Below, one piece after another: positions 1-8,309 of a stretch of 12,612 bases of DNA. The notes beneath the pieces were generated by a model. It was not told the DNA's origin. It saw only the letters and a list, made by a program, of their open reading frames with translations, and searched no databases. Numbering within the stretch: position 1 is the stretch's first letter; every line of letters begins with the position of its first letter. The stretch lies in the NCBI GenBank assembly GCA_900545995.1, contig URBM01000051.1, positions 1 to 12,612 of the forward strand. The letters run 5' to 3'. A program made the position numbers and the translations under genes. Origin of the DNA: an uncultured Collinsella sp. Its GTDB lineage: Bacteria > Actinomycetota > Coriobacteriia > Coriobacteriales > Coriobacteriaceae.

Positions 1-1060
1 AGCCGGCAGCGTCACCGGCGAGCTCGATGTCGGCATCGAGCATATAGGTGGAACCGGCATCCGCGGCGAGCACCTGCTCGACCTTGCCCGACTCGCAGGA
101 AAGCTCAAAGGCCTCGACTGCCTTAGCCTCGCCAAAGGCGCCAAGCATGCTGTCAGGAAGCTTGGTGCCGAGCGTTCCGTCGGCACGCTGAACGATCTCG
201 AGGGGCATAAAGGTGCCACCCCACAGGTAAGAGCTGGGGTCGCCGCCCTCGTCACGCGTAGGAACCCAACCAAAGAGAACGCGGCGCTCGCCGTCAAATG
301 CGGTACGCGCGGCATAGTACGCGCGGCCATCGAAGGAATCGTCCGCAGGAGTGATCCAAGGACCGTTGATAGAGCGAGACATGCGGTAACGGGTCTTGTT
401 GCCATCACTGTACTCGGAGAACACCAGATACCACCAGTCGCCCATCTTAAAGAGATCAGGCATCTCGAACATGGTGTACAGGCCCGGATTCCACCAGTCG
501 CCCTGGAACTCCCAGGTATCCAGGTCCTTGGAGGTGAACTTGACCAGACGCCCGGTCATCAGACGCTTGTCCTCGCCCACACGCGTGCCGAGGATGAGCA
601 TGTACTCTTCGTTCTCCTCATCCCAAAGCACAAAGGGATCGCGCCAGTTGCGGTCATCGTAACCCTCCTGGGGCGGAAGCAGCGTCTCGGCGATGTTCTT
701 CTCCCACTTGACGGCGTCGTCACTCGTTGCGTGAAGAAGAACCTGCTTCATCAAGCGTGCCTTGACCTTATCGCGATTGCAACCAGTGTAGAGCGCATGG
801 TACTTGTCGCCCACCTTAAACACCGTGCCGGCATAAACATACTGGTCGACTTCCTCGTCGCCGCCACGCTCAAGGCTCTCGCCAAAGTCTTTGTAATTGA
901 CGAAGTCCTTGGTTGTCGCGAGTGCCCAGCCAAACGGCTCTCCGAAAGGTCCGGGGTTTCGCGTGTCACGCTGATGATAGAGATAGAACGTGCCGTCCTC
1001 GCCGTACGGCATGATGTCGCCCACCCAAATTCCCTCAGGCTGGTAATACACCTTGTGCAT
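1..1060 (-). CDS. GH32-like glycoside hydrolase, 3' end off the window
   Basis: Minus-strand reading frame, open from an ATG at 1060 to the left edge (353 codons visible, C-terminus missing). It looks like a five-bladed beta-propeller hydrolase of the GH32 type (beta-fructosidase clan). D15 in IWVGDIMPYGEDG sits where the nucleophile belongs. R140-D141-P142 in NWRDPFVLW matches the conserved RDP motif. E199 in MFEMPDLFKMGDWWYLVFS matches the acid/base Glu of the ECPDLF motif. The usual WMNDPNG nucleophile motif is replaced by WVGDIMP and the ECP cysteine by Met, so this is a divergent subgroup and fructan or sucrose as substrate is only a guess. No signal peptide is visible, so the enzyme is probably cytoplasmic. 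An AAGGA lies 8 nt upstream of the ATG. The gene sits downstream of a LacI-type repressor and behind operator repeats, so it is probably induced by its sugar substrate. Confidence 0.85.
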   Translation of the reverse strand, partial: MHKVYYQPEGIWVGDIMPYGEDGTFYLYHQRDTRNPGPFGEPFGWALATTKDFVNYKDFGESLERGGDEEVDQYVYAGTVFKVGDKYHALYTGCNRDKVKARLMKQVLLHATSDDAVKWEKNIAETLLPPQEGYDDRNWRDPFVLWDEENEEYMLILGTRVGEDKRLMTGRLVKFTSKDLDTWEFQGDWWNPGLYTMFEMPDLFKMGDWWYLVFSEYSDGNKTRYRMSRSINGPWITPADDSFDGRAYYAARTAFDGERRVLFGWVPTRDEGGDPSSYLWGGTFMPLEIVQRADGTLGTKLPDSMLGAFGEAKAVEAFELSCESGKVEQVLAADAGSTYMLDADIELAGDAAG

Positions 1061-1102
1061 CCGAGACTTCCTTCCCACGTGATACTAACTCGGTACAACT
1101 GC

Positions 1103-1131
1103 AAGATATGTCAATCGTTTTCATATGTCAA
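1103..1131 (-). promoter_or_regulatory. Promoter of the GH32-like gene
   Basis: On the minus strand TTGACA (1131-1126) and TATCTT (1108-1103) are separated by exactly 17 nt, a good housekeeping sigma-factor promoter about 43 nt upstream of the hydrolase ATG. Both operator repeats overlap it: one covers the -35 box and the other fills the spacer. This is the arrangement expected for repression by blocking RNA polymerase. Confidence 0.7.
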
Positions 1132-1140
1132 ACGTTTTCA
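1109..1140. promoter_or_regulatory. Two tandem LacI-type operator repeats
   Basis: TGTCAATCGTTTTCA (1109-1123) and TGTCAAACGTTTTCA (1126-1140) differ at one base and start 17 bp apart. They resemble LacI/GalR-family operators, which are imperfect palindromes around a central CG. The same motif appears upstream of the neighbouring lacI-type gene, which supports that repressor as the binding protein. Confidence 0.7.
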
Positions 1141-1172
1141 CACCAATACGTCTTTTCGCAGTTCCAGTCGTC

Positions 1173-1187
1173 GGCAAACGGTTGACA
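1173..1187 (-). promoter_or_regulatory. Third operator-like site, upstream of the GH32 promoter
   Basis: Read on the minus strand it is TGTCAACCGTTTGCC, matching the shared core TGTCA-NN-CGTTT of the other sites but diverging at its 3' end. It lies about 47 bp upstream (relative to hydrolase transcription) of the nearer promoter operator. It could be an auxiliary site for cooperative binding. Confidence 0.5.
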
Positions 1188-1243
1188 TATGCCGGCGAAC
1201 GGTCATCAGAGGCGTTTGAGGAATTCTTTTGGCACGGGATGAA

Positions 1244-2254
1244 CTACGCGGTTTTGCCCTCAATGAGTTCAACGGGGAGCTTGGTATTCGATTCGGGCTT
1301 TTCACCGTTAACAAGAGCGATGATGGATTGCGCCGCGAGCTCTCCGATGCGATCGATATCTTGACGAACGGTTGTTAAGTCAGGCATAAACGTCATAGTG
1401 CGGCGGGCGCCATCCGCGCCCACGACCTTAATATCGTCCGGAGCGCTCAAGCCGCGCTGCTTCATCACGTTAAGACAGATAGCCGCCATCGTGTCGTCTC
1501 CCGCAAAGATGCCGTCAATATCGGGGTTCTCATCGAGGATCTTCGCAACGACCGCACTCTTTTCGTCATCGGACTTAACGAACTCGACCTCACGGACAAG
1601 CGCGGGCAAACCGGCCTGCTCCACAACATCGTGGTAGGCATCGGTACGCTTATTGGCAGGCATGCGCATGCGGCTATTGTTGCGCAGGCACAAGATGCGC
1701 GAACACCCGTCATCAATCAGGCGACGCGTGGCAAGTTCGCCGATGCCATAGCTGTCGCTCGCAATCTGAACAGAGGTCTCGCCAAGGTCGCAGTCGATAC
1801 CAACCAGACTCAAGCCCATCTCGGCATACGCCTCGGCACCGATATTAAGCGAGTTGACGATGACGCCATCAACCATATTGCGTCGAAGCATGTCGATATA
1901 AGAGCGCTCAAGCTCGGGTCGATTGGCGCTATTGCACAGCAGCATCTTAAAACCGTTTTCGGCCAGGGTATGCTCAATGACTTGAACCACTTGGGCATGA
2001 AACGGACTGCTGACATAGGGGACGATCATACCGATAAGATTCAGGCGACCGTTGAGCATGGCACGGGCGATATCGTTGGGCGTATAGTTGATGCGCTTCA
2101 TCGCGGCATGGACCTTATCGCGGGTCTCTTGGCTAATATAGCCGCGATTATTAAGCACGCGAGATACCGTAGTAGGCGAAACCCCCGCCACCGCCGCAAC
2201 TTCCTTGATGCCAGGCTTAGCCGTATCCTTAGAACGAGCACTCTCGCGAGCCAT
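1244..2254 (-). CDS. LacI/GalR-family transcriptional repressor
   Basis: 336 residues, the normal length for the family. The N-terminal helix-turn-helix and hinge helix are clear at about residues 15-60 (GIKEVAAVAGVSPTTVSRVL, then YTPNDIARAM). They are followed by a periplasmic-binding-protein-like effector domain (GMIVPYVSSPFHAQVV, DGIFAGDDTMAAICL, VVGADGA, TTVRQD). The ATG at 2254 is preferred because GGGGAGG lies 5-6 nt upstream. An in-frame ATG at 2275 lacks such a site and would fall inside the operator copy at 2275-2289. The downstream GH32-like gene carries the same operator repeats in its promoter, so this protein probably represses it and itself, with a sugar or sugar phosphate as inducer. 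The inducer cannot be read from the sequence. Confidence 0.93.
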   Translation of the reverse strand: MARESARSKDTAKPGIKEVAAVAGVSPTTVSRVLNNRGYISQETRDKVHAAMKRINYTPNDIARAMLNGRLNLIGMIVPYVSSPFHAQVVQVIEHTLAENGFKMLLCNSANRPELERSYIDMLRRNMVDGVIVNSLNIGAEAYAEMGLSLVGIDCDLGETSVQIASDSYGIGELATRRLIDDGCSRILCLRNNSRMRMPANKRTDAYHDVVEQAGLPALVREVEFVKSDDEKSAVVAKILDENPDIDGIFAGDDTMAAICLNVMKQRGLSAPDDIKVVGADGARRTMTFMPDLTTVRQDIDRIGELAAQSIIALVNGEKPESNTKLPVELIEGKTA

Positions 2255-2274
2255 AGCACCCTCCCCCATCAACA

Positions 2275-2289
2275 TGTCATACGTTTACA
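2275..2289. promoter_or_regulatory. Operator copy upstream of the lacI-type gene
   Basis: TGTCATACGTTTACA matches the two operators at the GH32 promoter (13 of 15 bases against the site at 1126). It ends 20 bp upstream of the chosen lacI start, consistent with autoregulation. No convincing -35/-10 pair was found here. TTGTTG-N16-TATGTA on the minus strand is the best candidate and is weak. Confidence 0.6.
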
Positions 2290-2404
2290 TACGAACAAAG
2301 CATACCCCAACAAGAGCGGGAAGACGGTAACAGTACAAGTAAGTAAACGACTCATCCAAATAATTAGGAGAGTTCCGCCTAAAGGGTGACTACACAGGAC
2401 CCCC

Positions 2405-2532
2405 GCCGGGCCGCTTTGGGTTACTTTCCAAAACATTTCCGCAGGATGCAAAGGGCTCCGCCGCGCGAAGCGCGCAGCGGAGCCCTTTGCATGTCCGAGG
2501 ACGTTTTGGAAAGTAACCCAAAGCGGCCCGGC
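2405..2532. repeat. 128-bp nested perfect palindrome downstream of grcA
   Basis: The outer arms 2405-2434 and 2503-2532 are exact reverse complements over 30 nt. Nested inside, 2446-2461 and 2477-2492 are exact reverse complements over 16 nt. The centre (2463-2475) folds again as GCGCG-AAG-CGCGC. A further 5-bp match (2395-2399 with 2535-2539) extends the outer stem past a small internal loop. Neither strand has a T-run after the stem, so it is not a standard intrinsic terminator. It may still end or protect the pflB-grcA transcript. The size and perfection suggest a miniature mobile element or dispersed repeat, but only one copy lies in this window. Confidence 0.85.
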
Positions 2533-2555
2533 GATCCTGCGGGAGTTAAACCCCT

Positions 2556-2807
2556 TTAGAACTTGTCGTGGAAGGTACGCGCAATGACCTCGTCCTGCTG
2601 CTCCTTGGTGAGCGTGTGGAAGTTCACGGCGTAGCCGGAAACGCGGATGGTCAGCTGCGGATACTTCTCGGGGTGAGCCTGAGCGTCGAGCAGCGTCTCA
2701 CGGTTGAAGACGTTGATGTTCAGGTGGTGGCCACCCTTCTCGGCGTAAGCGTCGAGCATGTGGACCAGGTTATCGGCCTGGGTCTCGGAAACTTCAGAAA
2801 CCTTCAT
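2556..2807 (-). CDS. grcA: Stand-alone glycyl radical domain of pyruvate formate-lyase
   Basis: 83 residues matching the C-terminal glycyl radical domain of PFL. NLVHMLDAYAEKGGHHLNINV, NRETLLDA, HPEKYPQLTIRVSGYAVNF and TKEQQDEVIARTFHDKF align with the end of E. coli PflB. The radical-bearing glycine is G58 in RVSGYAVNF. The ATG at 2807 is chosen because AAGGAG lies 7 nt upstream; a longer in-frame start at 2852 has an Arg-rich tail that is not part of the family. E. coli GrcA (YfiD) is a spare radical domain used when oxygen has cleaved full-length PflB. Here the adjacent pflB lacks this domain altogether, so this protein is probably an obligatory subunit. It should need the PFL activating enzyme, which is not in the window. 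Confidence 0.93.
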   Translation of the reverse strand: MKVSEVSETQADNLVHMLDAYAEKGGHHLNINVFNRETLLDAQAHPEKYPQLTIRVSGYAVNFHTLTKEQQDEVIARTFHDKF

Positions 2808-2821
2808 AATGTGTCTCCTTC

Positions 2822-2857
2822 GATTAATAGGCGCCGGCCGAAACCGGCGCACTAATC
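2822..2857 (-). promoter_or_regulatory. GC-rich hairpin in the pflB-grcA gap
   Basis: GCGCCGG (2831-2837) pairs with CCGGCGC (2844-2850) around a 6-nt loop. GATTA (2822-2826) with TAATC (2853-2857) extends the stem across a small internal loop. It ends about 9 nt before the grcA AAGGAG. There is no T-run, so mRNA stabilisation or processing of the grcA leader is more likely than termination. Confidence 0.55.
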
Positions 2858-2867
2858 AGTAATCGTT

Positions 2868-2890
2868 ATTGTTAGTATAGCACTAACAAT
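2868..2890 (-). promoter_or_regulatory. Candidate grcA promoter inside a 23-bp inverted repeat
   Basis: ATTGTTAGT (2868-2876) and ACTAACAAT (2882-2890) are exact 9-bp reverse complements around 5 bp. On the minus strand the centre reads TGCTATACT (2882-2874), an extended -10 element (TG-N-TATACT), with no good -35. Transcription would start near 2867 and give grcA a leader of about 60 nt. A promoter core inside a palindrome is typical of a repressor operator. As RNA from the pflB transcript it would instead form a hairpin 2 nt after the pflB stop. The TTGTTA/TAACAA halves recall clostridial Rex sites, but the spacing is about 3 bp too long. Confidence 0.45.
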
Positions 2891-2892
2891 AG

Positions 2893-4944
<2,052 letters not shown>

Positions 4945-5173
4945 TGTGTAACCACGCTCCTAGTTACGTGTTATGCGGCGCTCTCTCACACCGCTGCTTA
5001 TTGAATTCTTGAATGTTCGGCTTGCACTACCGGCTTCTTCCGTTCTTCACCACACGTTGGTGCAGGAAAAACGTTTGTCCACCTTGGAACTACAACCCAA
5101 AACCCAAGATTTCACCCGTCTGAGAAGGATAACATAGCCACCCTCTCCATCTGGGCTGTTATATGTTTCTTTT

Positions 5174-5200
5174 TTTATATCATAAGAGCGTTTTTTACAA
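5174..5200 (-). promoter_or_regulatory. Candidate pflB promoter, weak
   Basis: On the minus strand TTGTAA (5200-5195) and TATAAA (5179-5174) are 15 nt apart, shorter than ideal, inside the most AT-rich patch upstream of pflB. It would give pflB a leader of about 220 nt. A TATAAC at 5163-5158 is an alternative -10 with no good -35. No clear FNR or Rex site was recognised nearby. Confidence 0.3.
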
Positions 5201-5332
5201 ACTCGCAGGAAATGCGAGCGCAAACAACTACCGTTCACCGATTTGTTTAGTTTTTTTCCTTGCCTTTGTACGACGTTCACTCTAGCTGTTATGCCAGCTT
5301 TAGCAGGGTAAAGTACCTCTGAGTAGGCTTTA

Positions 5333-5416
5333 GGACATGCCTAACGATCTGCCCCTAACTTTGCTGGCACCGACGATGTACGGAGGTCGCCTAAAGGTAG
5401 TTTTCTAGGCATGTCC
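5333..5416. promoter_or_regulatory. 11-bp inverted repeat pair upstream of the MarR gene
   Basis: GGACATGCCTA (5333-5343) and TAGGCATGTCC (5406-5416) are exact reverse complements. Their centres are 73 bp apart, close to seven DNA turns, which would put them on the same helix face. They lie 80-160 bp upstream of the marR-type start and could be regulator binding sites or the ends of a small degraded element. No strong -35/-10 pair was found beside them. Confidence 0.35.
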
Positions 5417-5460
5417 CAAAATCTACCGCATAGGGTGCGCGTGCAAGGGTATCATCTTTC

Positions 5461-5495
5461 ACCGAAAATAGTTTCTAGTGTTAGGGGTTTTCGGT
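5461..5495 (+). promoter_or_regulatory. Inverted repeat spanning the MarR ribosome binding site
   Basis: ACCGAAAA (5461-5468) and TTTTCGGT (5488-5495) are exact 8-bp reverse complements. The right arm includes the first two bases of the GTG start codon, and the loop holds TAGGGG, the likely ribosome binding site. It could act as an operator or as an mRNA hairpin limiting translation. Confidence 0.35.
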
Positions 5496-5943
5496 GGAAG
5501 ATACCGATTTCCGTGAACTTGGGCGTCAGCTCCTTACCGAGTTCGGCAGCATGCATCAGCGCATTTCGCGTTTTGCGGACAAAGCCCTCGGCGGCGAGAT
5601 GGCCGTCATGCGCGCCCTCATACTCGCCGGCGGTTCGCTCACGCCGAGCGAACTCGCTGATCGCGCCTGGGTCTCGAGCGCCCGCATCGCCAATATCTTA
5701 CGCGCCCTCGAGGCCAAGGGCTGGGTCGAGCGCGAGCACTCAAAGACTGACCGTCGTCGCGTACACGTCATAGTGACCGACAAGGGATTCCAGGATCTCG
5801 AAATCAAACGCCGGGAATTCGAGGACCGCACCGCGGCTTTCCTCGAGCAGCTCGGCGAAACAGATACCCAAGAGATGGTACGCCTTCTTAGACGTGCCAA
5901 CGAAATTATCGACCACAATCAAGAAAGGAGAGATGCCGAGTGA
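5494..5943 (+). CDS. MarR-family transcriptional regulator
   Basis: 149 residues with the MarR winged-helix layout. It has an N-terminal dimerisation helix, a helix-turn-helix around residues 50-75 (LTPSELADRAWVSSARIANI), the wing motif EREHSKTDRRRVHVIVTDKG, and a long C-terminal dimerisation helix. The start is a GTG at 5494 preceded by TAGGGG at 6 nt spacing. Its stop overlaps the GTG start of the next gene by four bases (GTGA), so the two are translationally coupled. A MarR gene leading a two-gene ABC exporter operon usually encodes a local repressor released by the exported compound. That role is inferred from context, and the ligand is unknown. Confidence 0.9.
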   Translation: MEDTDFRELGRQLLTEFGSMHQRISRFADKALGGEMAVMRALILAGGSLTPSELADRAWVSSARIANILRALEAKGWVEREHSKTDRRRVHVIVTDKGFQDLEIKRREFEDRTAAFLEQLGETDTQEMVRLLRRANEIIDHNQERRDAE

Positions 5944-8309
5944 GGATTCTCAAGCTCTTTAAAAAGCATATCCTGGCACTGTTCACAGCTATCGTACTCA
6001 TCGTAATCAGCTGCAACGCCGACCTGGCACTGCCTACCTATATGAGCGATATCGTCGACGTGGGCGTGCAGCAAGGCGGTATCGCCTCGCCCGTGCCCGA
6101 CACCATTCGCGCCGAATCGCTCGACGACCTCGAACTCTTTATGAGCGCCAAGGACGCCAAAACTGTGGAGGCCGTGTTTAGCAATGCGGACAATAACGGC
6201 ATTCGAACGTACAAGGGCACCGAGGAGGAGCGCGCCGACGGCGGCAAGATTGCCGACATCATGAGCCTGCCCGAGACCGTCGTGCTCGCCTTCAACCAGG
6301 GCATCGACGCCGACTCCATGGGCGACATGACCGGCGCATCCACCGAGGCAAGCGATGGCGGCGCCGCCCAGGCCATGCCCACCCCCGAGCAGATGGCGGC
6401 GATGACGCCCGAGCAGCTCGCCGAGATGCAGCAGAAGGTCGCAGCGGCGCAGAACATGCAAAAGCAGATTGATGCCGATGGCGGTAAGATCACCATGAAG
6501 AGCCTGCGCCTAGGCGTTGAAGGCGGTCTTATCGATCAGGGCAAGCTCGTCGAGGGCGCCAACGATATGGCAGACAAAATGGGCTCCATGTCGGGCTCCA
6601 TCGTCACCCAGCGCGCCGTGAGCTATGTACAGGACGAGTACAAGGCACAGGGCATCGACCCCGCCGACGTGCAAAACGCCTACCTGGGCCGCATGGCGAC
6701 CACGATGTTTGGGCTGTGCCTGGTGTCGCTCGTCGCCACCATCCTGACCGGTGCCGTGGCTTCGCGCACCGCCTGCTCCATCGCCCGCGACCTGCGCCGC
6801 GAGACCTTCAATAAGGTTATGCACTTCTCGCCGGCCGAGGTGGGCAAATTTAGCCAGGCCTCGCTCATTACCCGCTGCACCAACGACATTCAGCAGATTC
6901 AGATGGCCGCAACTCTGTTTATCCGCATGTGCCTGATGGCCCCCGTCATGGGCATCGTCGCCGTCATGCGCGTCCTGGCCAACCACACCGGCCTTGAGTG
7001 GACCATCGCTGTGGCCATCATCGCGGTTTCGGCCGTCGTCGGCGTGCTCATGGGCCTCACCATGCCCAAGTTCAAAAAGATGCAGAGCTTTGTTGACCGC
7101 GTGAACCTTACCGCCCGTGAGCTGCTCGACGGCCTTATGCCCATCCGCTCATTCAACCGCGAGGAGCATGAGCTCGAGCGTTTTGACAAGGCGTCGCTCG
7201 ACCTGATGACCACGCAGCTCTACACCAACCGCGCTATGAGCTTTATGATGCCACTCATGATGCTCGTCATGAACTGCATCACCGTGCTCATCGTGTGGTT
7301 TGGCGCGCAGGGCGTGTCCGACGGCGTGATGCAGGTCGGCAACATGATGGCGTTTATCTCCTACACCATGCAGATCGTCATGGCGTTTATGATCCTCACC
7401 ATGGTGTCGGTCATTCTGCCCCGTGCCGAGGTCGCAGCCGAGCGCGTGGAAGAGGTCATCACCTGCCCCACGAGCATCAACGACCCTGCCTCGCCCAAAC
7501 TGCCTGCTGCCAGCGCGCCGCGCGGTGAGCTCACCTTCCGTGACGTAAGCTTCCAGTATCCCGACGCCCGCGCCGATGTCATCAGCGGCGTGAACTTCAC
7601 CACACATGCCGGTCAGATGCTCGGCATCATTGGCTCCACGGGCTCGGGCAAGTCCACGCTCGTGCAGTTGATTCCGCGCCTGTACGACGTCACGGGCGGC
7701 AGCATTTCGCTTGACGGCGTCGACGTGCGTGACATGACTCTCTCCGAGCTGCGTCGCCGCATTGGTTACATCCCGCAGCAGGGGCGCCTGTTCTCGGGCA
7801 CTGTCGAGAGCAACCTCAAGTTTGCCGGCGACATGGTGAGCGATGATGACATGCACCAAGCAGCGCGCATCGCACAAGCCGAGGACTTTATCGCCGAGCG
7901 CGAGGGCGGCTACGACTCCCCCATCAGCCAGGGAGGCTCCAATGTCTCGGGCGGTCAGCGCCAGCGCTTGGCCATCGCCCGCGCATTGGCCAAAAAGCCC
8001 GAGGTCGTGGTGTTCGATGACTCGTTTAGCGCCCTCGACTACAAGACCGACGCGCGCCTGCGCGAGGAGCTGGCCAAAAACGTTACCGACGCCGCACTCG
8101 TGGTCGTGGCCCAGCGCATCGCGACCATCATGCACGCCGACCAGATCATCGTGCTCGATGACGGCCACGTAGTGGGCACCGGCACGCACGAGGAGCTGCT
8201 ACGCAGCTGCCCGGCGTACCTGGAGATCGCACAGTCGCAGCTTTCCGCCGAGGAGCTGGGGCTTACCCAAAAAGAAATTGCAGCCGTCATGGAAGGAGGC
8301 GAGCGCTAA
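5940..8309 (+). CDS. ABC exporter subunit, degenerate ATP site, large extracellular domain
   Basis: 789 residues, a half-transporter (six membrane helices plus ATPase domain) about 200 residues longer than usual. Helix 1 is at about residues 9-33. Residues ~42-247 form an inserted, probably extracellular, domain before helix 2 (about 253 on). It includes PTPEQMAAMTPEQLAEMQQ (147-165) and a likely coiled coil to about 180. The ATPase domain has Walker A GSTGSGKST (565-573), signature VSGGQ (669-673) and Walker B FDD (D693). The catalytic Glu is Asp (D694) and the switch His is Gln (Q725). These two changes mark the degenerate-site partner of heterodimeric exporters such as TM287/288. It starts with GTG at 5940, overlapping the marR stop, and its stop overlaps the next gene by one base. 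It probably exports a drug, peptide or lipid; the substrate is unknown. Confidence 0.9.
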   Translation: MRILKLFKKHILALFTAIVLIVISCNADLALPTYMSDIVDVGVQQGGIASPVPDTIRAESLDDLELFMSAKDAKTVEAVFSNADNNGIRTYKGTEEERADGGKIADIMSLPETVVLAFNQGIDADSMGDMTGASTEASDGGAAQAMPTPEQMAAMTPEQLAEMQQKVAAAQNMQKQIDADGGKITMKSLRLGVEGGLIDQGKLVEGANDMADKMGSMSGSIVTQRAVSYVQDEYKAQGIDPADVQNAYLGRMATTMFGLCLVSLVATILTGAVASRTACSIARDLRRETFNKVMHFSPAEVGKFSQASLITRCTNDIQQIQMAATLFIRMCLMAPVMGIVAVMRVLANHTGLEWTIAVAIIAVSAVVGVLMGLTMPKFKKMQSFVDRVNLTARELLDGLMPIRSFNREEHELERFDKASLDLMTTQLYTNRAMSFMMPLMMLVMNCITVLIVWFGAQGVSDGVMQVGNMMAFISYTMQIVMAFMILTMVSVILPRAEVAAERVEEVITCPTSINDPASPKLPAASAPRGELTFRDVSFQYPDARADVISGVNFTTHAGQMLGIIGSTGSGKSTLVQLIPRLYDVTGGSISLDGVDVRDMTLSELRRRIGYIPQQGRLFSGTVESNLKFAGDMVSDDDMHQAARIAQAEDFIAEREGGYDSPISQGGSNVSGGQRQRLAIARALAKKPEVVVFDDSFSALDYKTDARLREELAKNVTDAALVVVAQRIATIMHADQIIVLDDGHVVGTGTHEELLRSCPAYLEIAQSQLSAEELGLTQKEIAAVMEGGER

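Larger units (their letters stand above)
4945..5493. other. Intergenic region between divergent pflB and the MarR operon
   Basis: About 550 bp with no convincing gene. It is more AT-rich than its surroundings, with T-runs at about 5170-5196 and 5250-5257. It should hold the pflB promoter (minus) and the MarR-ABC promoter (plus). A small hairpin, CTCGCA-GGAAA-TGCGAG, lies at 5202-5218. Short open frames here lack ribosome binding sites or recognisable protein content. Confidence 0.7.

Noticed and set aside
2255..2275. Seven-codon N-terminal extension of the LacI-type protein
   Set aside because: The ATG at 2275 lies in the operator copy and has no ribosome binding site, whereas the ATG at 2254 follows GGGGAGG.
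1631..2389. 252-codon plus-strand frame opposite the lacI-type gene
   Set aside because: Antisense shadow of a certain LacI-family gene, crossing its operator, with no ribosome binding site or domain.
7149..8189. 346-codon minus-strand frame under the first ABC gene
   Set aside because: His/Ala/Gly-rich shadow of a gene with all ABC motifs on the plus strand.
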